This document shows, one piece after another, positions 1 through 6,945 of a stretch of 33,171 bases of DNA; the stretch's first letter is position 1, and each line of letters begins with the position of its first letter. Position numbers and translations under genes: made by a program. The notes beneath the pieces were generated by a model that saw only the letters and a program-made list of their open reading frames with translations, was not told where the DNA came from and searched no databases. The stretch is from JAVZLH01 sp038883475 (GTDB lineage: Archaea > Thermoproteota > Bathyarchaeia > Bathyarchaeales > Bathycorpusculaceae), in NCBI GenBank assembly GCA_038883475.1, contig JAVZMA010000013.1, forward strand, positions 1 to 33,171, in the 5' to 3' direction.

Positions 1-234
1 TGGTGCGCAAAATGCGAGAAAAAAGTCATAGTAGTAAAGGAAGGGGAGGAACCGGCAAGGATAACAAGCGCCATGGCCCTTGACACCCTTGAAGCAACGC
101 TTTTGACAAAAATTCAGGAAATACAAAATAAGATGCAGAACACGGAAAACGTGGAGGAACTGCAGAAACTCGGCAATACTCTTTCTGGACTTCTTGAGAA
201 CTTGGAAAAAATAAGGAAAATGAAGAGAGTTTAA
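1..234 (+). CDS. C-terminal part of p27 autoantigen-like (Sjogren/scleroderma autoantigen 1) protein
   Basis: The reading frame is open from the first base, so the 5' end lies outside the window; 77 residues are visible. It begins WCAKCEK, which looks like the second CxxC knuckle of a zinc ribbon. A basic/acidic linker (VVKEGEEPAR) follows, then about 50 helical residues rich in Leu, Glu and Lys. A zinc ribbon followed by a helical tail matches the archaeal proteins annotated as Sjogren's syndrome/scleroderma autoantigen 1 family, whose cellular role is unclear. The first CxxC pair is missing from view, so the family call is an inference from half a domain; any small zinc-ribbon protein would look similar. 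The next gene starts 4 bases downstream, suggesting co-transcription. Confidence 0.5.
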   Translation, partial: WCAKCEKKVIVVKEGEEPARITSAMALDTLEATLLTKIQEIQNKMQNTENVEELQKLGNTLSGLLENLEKIRKMKRV

Positions 235-238
235 GGAA

Positions 239-751
239 ATGCTTGGTTTCTACGAAGGTTTTCCAGTAAATGTCCACAAAACAGCAGTTTTCACCACCTC
301 GATCTCAAACAAGCGGCTACAGGAACAGATGATAAGGCTCTTCAACGAATTAAACACCAACACTTTCAACCTAGAAGATGTCGCAACCCCTTCAATACCA
401 CAATGCACCGTAATTTTTGAGTTCGGAATAGCAGAAACCAACAGCTTCAACTACCTAGACGCTGAAGAGGTCGCCAAAGTGCTAAAGACTATCCATAAAA
501 AACCACTGCAGATAATGGATTTCTTTTGTATAATTCGCTATTACAAAGAAACCGCGGAGGAGAAGAAGAAACCTCTAAAATTTGATTACTACATGCTCCG
601 CTTCTTATTCAACAAAAACACTGTTGAAATTCTAGTTTTACATGAAAGAGGGCCAAGATATCTTTCGCCAGAAGACCTCATCACCTTTCTAACAAACAAG
701 ATTAACGAAGCGTCTTTAAGGAAAGTATTGAAGGTGCTGGAAACTTCTTAG
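239..751 (+). CDS. conserved-looking protein of unknown function (170 aa)
   Basis: I do not recognise this family. The product is a soluble mixed alpha/beta protein without signal peptide, membrane segment or Cys cluster. It opens with MLGFYEGFPVNVH and an early strand/helix (AVFTTSISNKRLQEQ). Later it has a hydrophobic DFFCIIRYY stretch, a charged EEKKKPLKF loop, a strand pair (YYMLRFLFN, TVEILVLHE) and a C-terminal helix (EASLRKVLKVLE). The ATG lies 4 bases after the upstream stop, so translation is probably coupled to the zinc-ribbon gene. About 100 bases separate it from the thymidylate kinase, which has its own TATA-like element. Base composition and length are those of a real gene, and no overlapping frame competes convincingly. 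Confidence 0.75.
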   Translation: MLGFYEGFPVNVHKTAVFTTSISNKRLQEQMIRLFNELNTNTFNLEDVATPSIPQCTVIFEFGIAETNSFNYLDAEEVAKVLKTIHKKPLQIMDFFCIIRYYKETAEEKKKPLKFDYYMLRFLFNKNTVEILVLHERGPRYLSPEDLITFLTNKINEASLRKVLKVLETS

Positions 752-781
752 TGGATTTGTTCAATTTATTCGGAACATGCC

Positions 782-796
782 AAAAGCCTTTTAATC
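782..796 (+). promoter_or_regulatory. possible archaeal BRE/TATA for tmk operon
   Basis: A purine-rich stretch followed by ccttttaatc lies about 60 bases before the TTG start of tmk. A start about 25 bases downstream would give a short leader that includes the strong Shine-Dalgarno sequence gaggaaggag at 831-841. Assigned by pattern only. Confidence 0.35.
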
Positions 797-851
797 ATAG
801 TAATGTAAAAAAAGAAAACGTGCACAAAAGAGAGGAAGGAGAATTTGCAGC

Positions 852-1508
852 TTGTTAGAGGTTGTAGAGCGTAAACGTCTAAAGCATGGTGTTCTTATTG
901 CTATCGAGGGAATTGATGGAGCTGGGAAAACTACGCAAGCAAAAATTCTCCTAGAGACGCTTATAAAAAAAGGATACGATGCCGTTTGTTTTCATGAACC
1001 AACAGATGGGAAATGGGGTAGAAAAATAAAAGAATTAGCGACTAATGGTCGTTATAAAATAAGCCCAGAAGTTGAGCTACAATTTTTCTATTTAGATCGT
1101 CTTGAAGACGTCAAGAGAAATATTCAACCAGCTTTGCAAAGAAAGAAGATAGTAATCATGGATAGGTATTACCTATCTAGTGTAGCTTATCAAGGTGCAA
1201 GAGGTCTTGACCTTGACCTCATAGAGAAAAAAAATGAGACTATCGCACCCATCCCGAACATTGCAATCATAATTGATTTAAATTCTGAAGTTGCCCTAAC
1301 AAGAATCAGATATAAACGAAATGAAATCCCTAATTACTTCGAAAGAAAGAAATACTTAGAGCATGTAAGACAAATTTTTTTGAAACGTTTTAGCAATAGA
1401 ACTAACGTCAGAATAATAGATGGTGATGATACACGTCCAATACAAATGATAGCCTCTGATATCTGGAAAATCGTGGAACCAATAATAAAAGAGGCGGAGG
1501 ACGCGTAG
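852..1508 (+). CDS. tmk: thymidylate kinase
   Basis: dTMP kinase phosphorylates dTMP to dTDP in dTTP synthesis. The 218-residue product has the P-loop GIDGAGKTT at about residues 20-28. The dTMP-binding EP follows at 49-50, and the DRYYLSSVAYQG motif starts at D104-R105, all in the usual order. The region around R141-R153 (ARGLDL to TRIRYKRNE) would be the LID. Length is normal for the family. The start is TTG with a strong upstream Shine-Dalgarno sequence; no ATG is available before the P-loop. The gene looks more A/T-rich, especially at third positions, than the genes after 1952, which could mean transfer, but I did not compute this. It is followed 1 base later by a small coiled-coil gene, so the two form an operon ending in a T-rich stretch. 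Confidence 0.92.
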   Translation: MLEVVERKRLKHGVLIAIEGIDGAGKTTQAKILLETLIKKGYDAVCFHEPTDGKWGRKIKELATNGRYKISPEVELQFFYLDRLEDVKRNIQPALQRKKIVIMDRYYLSSVAYQGARGLDLDLIEKKNETIAPIPNIAIIIDLNSEVALTRIRYKRNEIPNYFERKKYLEHVRQIFLKRFSNRTNVRIIDGDDTRPIQMIASDIWKIVEPIIKEAEDA

Positions 1509-1509
1509 T

Positions 1510-1803
1510 TTGAACAAAGAGCAGTTGAGAAAAAAAATCATCGATCTTTTCCAAAAAAAGGGAAAAATAGAAGAAGAAATTCAGAAACTTCAAAATCAAC
1601 TAGTGCAGCAACTATGTCCTAAGGAGAAACAAGAATGCGAACCTGCATATTGCACGTTTAGGATAACAGATACTTGCCCATTTCTTAAAGAGTGGAGCAA
1701 GATATTAGAAGAAGGACATGTTCAAAAAGATACAAAATACGACGACTTTATCGATTTTATAGAGAAATTTTCAGCAAATAAAGGCATTTCTCCAAAAAAT
1801 TAA
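1510..1803 (+). CDS. small coiled-coil protein with four cysteines (97 aa)
   Basis: Not a family I recognise. Residues 1-35 form a strongly charged helix with heptad-like hydrophobics (LRKKIIDLFQKKG, IEEEIQKLQNQL), likely a coiled coil. Then four cysteines occur at about 36, 43, 48 and 56 (C-x6-C-x4-C-x7-C), each near aromatic or Pro residues. The tail is helical and acidic (YDDFIDFIEKF). The Cys spacing would suit a Zn site or an Fe-S cluster, but it matches no standard signature that I know. Translation begins at TTG one base after the tmk stop, so it is very likely translated with tmk. A role with tmk is possible, yet co-transcription is the only evidence. Confidence 0.65.
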   Translation: MNKEQLRKKIIDLFQKKGKIEEEIQKLQNQLVQQLCPKEKQECEPAYCTFRITDTCPFLKEWSKILEEGHVQKDTKYDDFIDFIEKFSANKGISPKN

Positions 1804-1808
1804 TTACA

Positions 1809-1824
1809 TTTTCTTTTTTGTTTT
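1809..1824 (+). terminator. T-rich terminator after tmk operon
   Basis: Directly after the stop of the 97-aa gene the coding strand runs through ttttcttttttgtttt. Oligo-T tracts like this terminate archaeal transcription without needing a hairpin. Confidence 0.5.
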
Positions 1825-1951
1825 GTACACTTTCTCGCGAGATGCAAAAGTTTTTCCTTCATTTACCTTAAACTCTTACTATTTCAACATTAGAAATTAT
1901 AAGCGTGAAAATGCATCAGTAATAATCCAAGAGCCTTTGGAGAAAATATGA

Positions 1952-3232
1952 ATGCTGACAAACTATTGGGGTGAAATAAAAGATCCGGTTCACGGCTATG
2001 TTTACATAACTGAAAACGAAAAAACAGTTATAGATTCCTATCCAGTTCAGAGACTGCGAAGATTGAGACAGCTTGCGGGTTCCGAGTATGTTTATCCAGG
2101 GGCAAACCACACGCGGTTTGAACATTCTGTTGGCGTTATGTATTTGGCTGGGAAAGTTGTAGAGAACCCTAATATTTCGAGGCGTATAAGCGGAGACGAA
2201 GCGGAAATGGTTAAAATTGCGGCTTTGCTTCATGACGTGGGGCATGGTCCCTTCTCGCATGTTTTTGAACATTTGCTGATTAAGGAGCTTGGCAAGACAC
2301 ATGAGGACATTACTTCATGGGTTGTTGAAAAAAGCGAGTTGGCAGACATATTGAACAAGATTGGTTTCGAGCCGAAAGAGGTTAGCAAGCTTGCTGTTGG
2401 AAAGCTTCACAAGCCTAAAAAGACGTTTTTAGACCAGATAATAAGCAGCGCTGTAGACGTTGACAAGCAAGACTTTATTGTGCGGGATACGCATCACACG
2501 GGCGCAGAATATGGCTTCATTGACATTTTTCGAATAATTCATGCACTGGATGTTTTAGGTGAAAACCTTGCAGTGGATTTAGGCGCTTTATCAGCCTTAG
2601 AATCCTTCATAATAGCCCGAATAGAATCTTTCAAAAGCATATACTTCCACCGTGTTGGAAGAGCAGCGCAAATAATGCTTGCCATGGCTATGGAAGAGGC
2701 AAATGAAGAGCTTGGGCTGACAGACTTTAAAACTCCAGAGGAGTATTTAGCTATGGATGATTACACTGTTTGGGCGGCTTTAAAAAACTGCAAGAAATCA
2801 AGCAAGATAATCGGTGACCTTGAAAGGCGAAGGATGTTGAAGTGCGCTTACGAAAAGACCTTTTACGAAAAGGACTCCATGATTTCAAACATCTTTAGCC
2901 GCACCGTTCACAGAGAGCAGCTGCAAAGAGAAATAGCTAAAGAAGCAAAAGTGAATACAGAAGCAATCATAATAGACGTTCCGACAGTTCCATCAGTGCC
3001 ATACCACCACTCTGTCCTCATGGAGTCTATGGAAATTCCAGTTTTCCAAAAGCTGGCGAATGGCAGAAAAGTTCCGCAAAAACTAAGCGAGTTCTCAAGG
3101 GTTTTTGAAACTCTTAAAGGCTTCATCAATATACTGCGTGTTTATACGGACGAGGAAAACCGCGTTAGAGTCGGTGACGCAGCGTCAAAAGTCTTAGGGA
3201 AAATTCCGTCAGCAGCAAAAGTATCCTATTAA
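1952..3232 (+). CDS. HD-domain phosphohydrolase, SAMHD1-like (probable dNTP triphosphohydrolase)
   Basis: The 426-residue protein has the metal-binding HD superfamily pattern of the dGTPase/SAMHD1 branch. It shows DPVHGYV at 11-17, RLRRLRQL at 34-41, HTRFEHS with the first metal His near H58, LLHDVGHGPFSH with the HD pair at H94-D95, and the closing Asp in SSAVDVDKQDF (about 169-171) followed by RDTHHTG. Relatives hydrolyse dNTPs to nucleosides and triphosphate, so a role in nucleotide-pool control or antiviral defence is plausible; the exact substrate cannot be read from sequence. The C-terminal 200 residues are helical and resemble the SAMHD1 tail region. The ATG at 1952 was chosen because the ATG at 1948 is out of frame. 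The next gene begins 12 bases after the stop. Confidence 0.85.
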   Translation: MLTNYWGEIKDPVHGYVYITENEKTVIDSYPVQRLRRLRQLAGSEYVYPGANHTRFEHSVGVMYLAGKVVENPNISRRISGDEAEMVKIAALLHDVGHGPFSHVFEHLLIKELGKTHEDITSWVVEKSELADILNKIGFEPKEVSKLAVGKLHKPKKTFLDQIISSAVDVDKQDFIVRDTHHTGAEYGFIDIFRIIHALDVLGENLAVDLGALSALESFIIARIESFKSIYFHRVGRAAQIMLAMAMEEANEELGLTDFKTPEEYLAMDDYTVWAALKNCKKSSKIIGDLERRRMLKCAYEKTFYEKDSMISNIFSRTVHREQLQREIAKEAKVNTEAIIIDVPTVPSVPYHHSVLMESMEIPVFQKLANGRKVPQKLSEFSRVFETLKGFINILRVYTDEENRVRVGDAASKVLGKIPSAAKVSY

Positions 3233-3244
3233 AAAGGGTCTGGA

Positions 3245-3658
3245 ATGTGTGAAACGAAGTTGGTGGGGCGAGGAATTGTTGAAGGAAAATGCACTGGAGA
3301 GGCTCTCGTATCCGCTAAACCTCTAAGCTTCTTAGGCGGAGTTGACCCTGCCGACGGCAAAATTATCGCTGTAGGTCACGACCTCTGCGGCGAATGCGTT
3401 AAAGACAAGGTTTTATGCTTTCCTCATGGGCACGGTTCAACAGTCGGCAGCTACATTCTATACGCGTTAGCCAAGAGAAGGCTTGCGCCAAAGGCAATAG
3501 TTAACCAAACTGCTGACCCTGTTGTTGTTGTAGGCGCTATAATAGCCAACATCCCAATGGTTGATCAAATAAACATCAAACAGCTTAGAACTGGTGACTT
3601 GCTTGAAGTTGATGCCTATGAAGGTTATGTAAAAGTTCTAAAGAGGAAGAAGGGCTGA
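3245..3658 (+). CDS. phosphomevalonate dehydratase small subunit (aconitase X swivel, DUF126)
   Basis: This is the swivelling-domain subunit of the archaeal enzyme that dehydrates mevalonate 5-phosphate to trans-anhydromevalonate 5-phosphate in the modified mevalonate pathway for isoprenoid lipids. The 137-residue sequence begins KLVGRGIVEGKCTGEAL, typical of the family. It carries the FPHGHGSTVGSY motif with the expected catalytic Ser near 65, and later the NQTADPVVVVGAI segment. Length is normal. The large subunit starts 7 bases downstream. This pairing of separate small and large chains is the archaeal arrangement; in some bacteria the two are fused as aconitase X. Function is taken from the characterised archaeal homologue family. 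Confidence 0.9.
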   Translation: MCETKLVGRGIVEGKCTGEALVSAKPLSFLGGVDPADGKIIAVGHDLCGECVKDKVLCFPHGHGSTVGSYILYALAKRRLAPKAIVNQTADPVVVVGAIIANIPMVDQINIKQLRTGDLLEVDAYEGYVKVLKRKKG

Positions 3659-3665
3659 GGTCGGC

Positions 3666-4841
3666 TTGTATCTAACAAAGGAAGAAGAACGTGTTCTCGC
3701 CGGAGAATATGGTTGGGTAAACCAAACATGCATGAAAATCCTCGTTAAGTTAGGCGAGCTTTTCGGTGCAACAAAACTCATACCAATAAGCTCCGCTCAC
3801 GTTTCTGGTGTCTCCTACAAAACCCTCGGCGATGCACCAGTTGAATTTCTTGAAGCGTTGGCAGATGCTGGTGGAAAAGCCAAAGTTACAGCAACTTTAA
3901 ACCCGCAAAGCTTCGACACAGAGTATTTACGTAAAAAATTAGGCGAAAGTTTATGGCTGAAACAGTTGAGCGCCATTAAGCATTTTGAAAAAATGGGTTT
4001 CCAGCAGTCCTTCACGTGCACCCCCTATTATCTTAAAAAGCCGAGGCAAAACTCGCATCTGGCATGGGCTGAATCCTCCGCAGTAGTATACGCAAACTCT
4101 GTTCTTGAAGCGTGGACAAACCGCGAAGGCGGACCAAGCGCGCTCGCAGCAGCAATCATTGGAAAAACACCTGATTACGGAATGCACAAGCCCGAAAATC
4201 GCTTTCCAACAGTTCTTGTTAAACTTGAAACTCAACTCAAAAGCGAAATTGAATTTGGGGCTTTAGGCATTTTTCTTGGAGAAACCTTGGGAGATAAAAT
4301 TCCAGCGATTTTAGGGTTAAAGAATGCTTCGCAAGAATGCCTAAAACAATTAGGTGCGGCGCTTGCCTCTGCTGGCATGGTGAACATGTTCCACTTCAGT
4401 GAAAAATATGCGGAGACACGTAAAATGGAAACGATAGGCGTAGAAGTATCTGACATAAAACGCACAATAGAAAACCTCACAACTTCTTCGGAGGCTGCGC
4501 CAGACCTAGTCTTCATAGGGTGTCCCCACTGCTCTCTAAAAGAAGTTAAAGAAGTCGCAAACATGCTTGGCAACAGAAAAGTCAAAGAGGGAATAGAACT
4601 TTGGGTTTGCACTTCCCGCTTCGTCAAAGAAAAAGCAAAGAGATATGTGGAAAAACTTGAAAAGAGCGGATGCCGAGTGATAACAGACACATGTGCAGTC
4701 GTAACATGGACAGACAAGCTTGGAATAAAAACAATAATGACCAACTCCGCCAAAACAGCTCACTACGCTCCAACCCTAAACAAAGCAGAAACCATACTCG
4801 CCCCGCTTGAAAAATGCCTAAACACAGCCCTAAAAGGATAA
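3666..4841 (+). CDS. phosphomevalonate dehydratase large subunit (aconitase X catalytic, DUF521)
   Basis: Catalytic subunit partner of the preceding gene. The 391-residue protein opens with MYLTKEEERVLAGEYG, the usual DUF521 start, so the TTG at 3666 is accepted as initiation codon. ISSAHVSGVSY at about 41-51 is a family hallmark. Cysteines suited to hold the Fe-S cluster appear in SFTCTPYYL (C118), FIGCPHC (C286/C289) and DTCAVVTW (C343). The family dehydrates mevalonate 5-phosphate using an oxygen-sensitive cluster. Nothing is truncated. A tRNA gene follows 46 bases after the stop. The decarboxylase and prenyltransferase needed to complete the route are not in this window. Confidence 0.9.
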   Translation: MYLTKEEERVLAGEYGWVNQTCMKILVKLGELFGATKLIPISSAHVSGVSYKTLGDAPVEFLEALADAGGKAKVTATLNPQSFDTEYLRKKLGESLWLKQLSAIKHFEKMGFQQSFTCTPYYLKKPRQNSHLAWAESSAVVYANSVLEAWTNREGGPSALAAAIIGKTPDYGMHKPENRFPTVLVKLETQLKSEIEFGALGIFLGETLGDKIPAILGLKNASQECLKQLGAALASAGMVNMFHFSEKYAETRKMETIGVEVSDIKRTIENLTTSSEAAPDLVFIGCPHCSLKEVKEVANMLGNRKVKEGIELWVCTSRFVKEKAKRYVEKLEKSGCRVITDTCAVVTWTDKLGIKTIMTNSAKTAHYAPTLNKAETILAPLEKCLNTALKG

Positions 4842-4887
4842 GGTTTATTCGAACGAAAATCATTTTCCATGATGCATCCGCAAAAGC

Positions 4888-4962
4888 GCTCCGGTAGTAT
4901 AGCCCGGTCAAGTATTCCGGCCTTTCGAGCCGGAGACGCGGGTCCGAATCCCGCCCGGAGCA
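4888..4962 (+). tRNA. tRNA-Glu (anticodon TTC)
   Basis: A 75-base cloverleaf folds cleanly. The acceptor is GCTCCGG (4888-4894) with CCGGAGC (4955-4961) and discriminator A4962. The D-stem is GTAT/GTAT with one G-T pair. The anticodon stem is CCGGC/GCCGG around loop CTTTCGA with anticodon TTC at 4924-4926. The T-stem is GCGGG/CCCGC. No intron and no encoded CCA. The T-loop reads TCCGAAT, so tRNA position 55, almost always U (pseudouridine), is C here (4944). The rest looks fully functional. The upstream sequence ggtttattcg near 4843-4852 could be its TATA element. Confidence 0.95.
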
Positions 4963-4992
4963 TTTAATTTTAGGGCATTTTGGGCTTATTTT
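4963..4992 (+). terminator. T-rich region after tRNA-Glu
   Basis: Three T runs (tttaatttt, catttt, tatttt) follow the tRNA immediately, as expected for archaeal oligo-T termination. The bases from here to 5089 hold nothing else that I can support. Confidence 0.4.
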
Positions 4993-5089
4993 AACTAAAA
5001 GAGACTGATTTGAGTTATTTTAGAGGAAGCCAAAATCAGGGCACAAGTTTACTGGCAAAGCATCAGTGTGATTTAAGCTCAATATTAGT

Positions 5090-5341
5090 TTAGTAGACAC
5101 GTTTACGATGACCTACAACTAACAAGAATACTTCGTTTTTCTTAATTTGATAAAGAACTCGATAATCGCCTATTCTTAGGGAGTAAACGCCTTTCCATTC
5201 ACCGCGTAAAGGTTTTCCTATGTAAGGGTTAGTCTTTAGCATGTTGATTTCTCGAATTATCCGCACCTGAATTTCTCTGTCTAAAGCCTTTATGTTCTTT
5301 AAGAAACGCGGCGTAAATCGAATTTCAAATTTCGCCTTCAA
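5090..5341 (-). CDS. RelE/ParE-family toxin
   Basis: The 83-residue basic protein has the RelE-superfamily plan: FEIRFTPRFLKNIKAL, helix DREIQVRIIREINML, then NPYIGKPLRGEWKGVYSLRIG and DYRVLYQI. The C-terminus GHRKRVY supplies the basic and aromatic residues (R61, H78, R79, Y83) found in mRNA-cleaving RelE toxins. RelE members cut mRNA in the ribosome, while ParE members attack gyrase; this one looks RelE-like. It overlaps the upstream antitoxin gene by 17 bases on the same strand, the normal translationally coupled toxin-antitoxin arrangement. The pair sits next to tRNA-Glu in an otherwise gene-poor region. Confidence 0.88.
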   Translation of the reverse strand: MKAKFEIRFTPRFLKNIKALDREIQVRIIREINMLKTNPYIGKPLRGEWKGVYSLRIGDYRVLYQIKKNEVFLLVVGHRKRVY

Positions 5342-5525
5342 GGTTTAACTCTCTTATAAGCTCATTTAGTGGCTTAGCCTTGCCCTCTTCAACCTCTCGC
5401 AAGGCAATCTTCAAATCTTTAACAAGCTTCTTATCTTGTATAACCTCAAGGGTTTCCAATAGCTCATCCATTAAACTGGCAGCTTTTGTTAGCAATTCTT
5501 TTTCTTCCGCTGTTAAGAGAGTCAT
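5325..5525 (-). CDS. RelB-type antitoxin
   Basis: A 66-residue acidic, mostly helical protein encoded just upstream of, and overlapping, the RelE-like toxin. The N-terminal two thirds are helix formers (TAEEKELLTKAASLMDELLE, then LVKDLKIALREVEEG). The C-terminal segment KPLNELIRELNLEGEI resembles the short helix/strand that wraps a RelE toxin. I see no clear ribbon-helix-helix DNA-binding domain, so autorepression would need a different fold. The function rests on position, size and charge more than on a specific motif. Confidence 0.75.
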   Translation of the reverse strand: MTLLTAEEKELLTKAASLMDELLETLEVIQDKKLVKDLKIALREVEEGKAKPLNELIRELNLEGEI

Positions 5526-5663
5526 CTACCTTTCACAACTCCTACAGAAATAAATCTCCGCGAATATTTTAACGCTTACTCTCAAAATAAACTAGCATAC
5601 ATACAATGAAATTCAAATTTCCCATTCAAGCAGTATATTTATTAAAATCATATTAGCAAAGGT

Positions 5664-5741
5664 TTTTACTGGTAAAATTGGGTGCGTTCCCGTTCGGAGC
5701 ACTCCAAACGTGGTTTTCAGTAAAAGACATAATCGTGTCTT
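5664..5741 (+). ncRNA. candidate structured RNA: long hairpin plus second hairpin
   Basis: TTTTACTG (5664-5671) pairs perfectly with CAGTAAAA (5718-5725). Inside, TTGG-GTGC (5678-5685) pairs with GCAC-T-CCAA (5699-5707) with a one-base bulge, leaving an asymmetric internal loop. ACA follows one base after the lower stem (5727-5729). AAGACA/TGTCTT (5724-5729, 5736-5741) makes a second, partly competing hairpin. Stem, pocket, stem, then ACA resembles an archaeal H/ACA guide RNA, but I find no clear kink-turn and the pocket is long. It could instead be the leader or decayed terminus of something else. Confidence 0.3.
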
Positions 5742-5766
5742 ACCTGCTGAGGGGCTTTAAAATAAA

Positions 5767-5790
5767 TGTTTATAATTATGCCTATAAACA
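5767..5790. promoter_or_regulatory. 8-bp inverted repeat in promoter of formamidase remnant
   Basis: TGTTTATA and TATAAACA form a perfect inverted repeat with an 8-base spacer, overlapping the TATA-like A/T-rich region about 30-50 bases before the ATG at 5819. The spacing suits a dimeric regulator, but A/T-rich palindromes also arise by chance near archaeal promoters. Confidence 0.35.
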
Positions 5791-5818
5791 GATAATGACG
5801 CATGCATAGGTAGAAACT

Positions 5819-6103
5819 ATGACTAGAAGAATCAAAAAAACGCCTTTTAAGGCAACGTCCGTAGTTAATAATTGCACTTTTGGGCCTTTTAACAAGCCTG
5901 TGGCAGTGGTCAAGCCTGGCGAAGTTATTGAAGTTGAAACATGGGATTGCTTCGGCGAAATTTGCGGGACAGCCATTGGGATTCCTTCTATAGTGACAAT
6001 AAAGGTTGATTTGATAAAGGAAAAGAATATGGATTGGCCACGTGTTGAATCACCAAGCGAAATTATGACGGTTTGCAGCGAAAAGAAACTTGGAAGGGGC
6101 TGA
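5819..6103 (+). pseudogene. formamidase/acetamidase remnant with in-frame internal deletion
   Basis: The 94-residue frame joins two separate parts of the acetamidase/formamidase family, whose full proteins are about 300 residues or more. Residues 1-43 match the N-terminus (NKPVAVVKPGEVIEVET and DCF). The text then jumps directly to GEICGTAIGIPS, VTIKVDLIKEKN, DWPRVESPSEIM, which belong near the C-terminal third. The middle, with its metal and substrate region, is absent and the extreme C-terminus is cut. Family knowledge says such a product cannot be an active amidase. It may still be expressed, as promoter and start look intact. The next gene starts 8 bases after its stop. The alternative, a purposely short protein, seems unlikely. 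Confidence 0.75.
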
Positions 6104-6111
6104 TTTTCGTC

Positions 6112-6936
6112 ATGGAACACTCTGGAAAAATCGTTGACGACGAGATTTTCATTAGAGATGCGCTTAGGATAGTTGAGGAAGGAGAAAAATTTAAGGTAAC
6201 TCTGAGGTTGCTTGGCGCTTTGGCTGTAAAAATTCACAGTTATGAATACAGCGATTTGCATGCAAGGCTTAAAAGGTTAGGTGACGAAAAACAAGCTTTC
6301 ACGGACATTGACTTAATGGCATATAGCAAGGAACGCGTTAAAGTTCGAAAACTCATGGAAGACGTGCTTAGGTTTGAACATTCTAGAAATTTCATGCTTA
6401 TGCATGGAAAAGAAAGGCTTCTGTACTATCATCCCAAGGGATTGTATCATGTGGACGTTTTCTTTGATGAGCTCAAGTTCAGTCATGACATTTATTTTGG
6501 ATCCAGCCCCGAGAAAGGGAGATTGAGGTTGGATTTTCCCACAATCTCTCTTACAGATCTCTTCCTTGAAAAACTCCAAATTCACGAAATCAACGAGAAA
6601 GATATTAAAGACATTATAGTTTTACTGAGAGCCCATGAAATAGGTCAAACGGATCAAAAAGAGGTTATCAACGCTAAGTATGTTGCCAAAATTTTGGCTG
6701 ACGACTGGGGATTTTGGTACGACGCGAAAATGAATCTCCATAAGGTGAAGAGTTTTGCAGATGGTTATCAAGCAAAGGGTATTTTAACCTCAGAAGACTC
6801 GGCGGACATTCACGACAAGACGGATAGAATAATAGCGTTCATTGACGCCGAACCTAAAACCAAAAAATGGAAAAAGCGGGAGAAAAAAGGAACAGACAAA
6901 GGATGGTGGAGACCCGTTGAAGCTATCATGCGCTGA
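6112..6936 (+). CDS. nucleotidyltransferase-fold protein (unknown substrate)
   Basis: From the ATG at 6112 the product is about 274 residues (MEHSGKIVDDEIF). In-frame starts exist further up, to 6073, but they lie inside the preceding pseudogene, and ggaagggg at 6091-6098 fits 6112 as ribosome site. The core LLGALAVKIHS followed by TDIDLMAYSKER is the pattern of a nucleotidyltransferase fold with a D-x-D metal pair. DVFFDELKFSHDI and LDFPTISLTDLFLEKLQIH complete the domain, and the latter is typical of aminoglycoside-nucleotidyltransferase-like proteins. The C-terminal region is helical, with a very basic KTKKWKKREKKG tail. It may transfer nucleotides to a protein, small molecule or RNA; no partner gene indicates which. 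Confidence 0.6.
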   Translation: MEHSGKIVDDEIFIRDALRIVEEGEKFKVTLRLLGALAVKIHSYEYSDLHARLKRLGDEKQAFTDIDLMAYSKERVKVRKLMEDVLRFEHSRNFMLMHGKERLLYYHPKGLYHVDVFFDELKFSHDIYFGSSPEKGRLRLDFPTISLTDLFLEKLQIHEINEKDIKDIIVLLRAHEIGQTDQKEVINAKYVAKILADDWGFWYDAKMNLHKVKSFADGYQAKGILTSEDSADIHDKTDRIIAFIDAEPKTKKWKKREKKGTDKGWWRPVEAIMR

Positions 6937-6945
6937 TGGTCAAAT

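Noticed and set aside
1422..1459. GTGATGA followed about 30 bases later by CTGA, like C and D boxes of an sRNA
   Set aside because: It lies inside the tmk reading frame, lacks clear D' and C' boxes and is too short; it reads as coding sequence.
4232..4963. Several minus-strand frames opposite the dehydratase large subunit and tRNA-Glu
   Set aside because: They mirror the codon structure of the plus-strand gene or cross the tRNA; no domain or start signal supports them.
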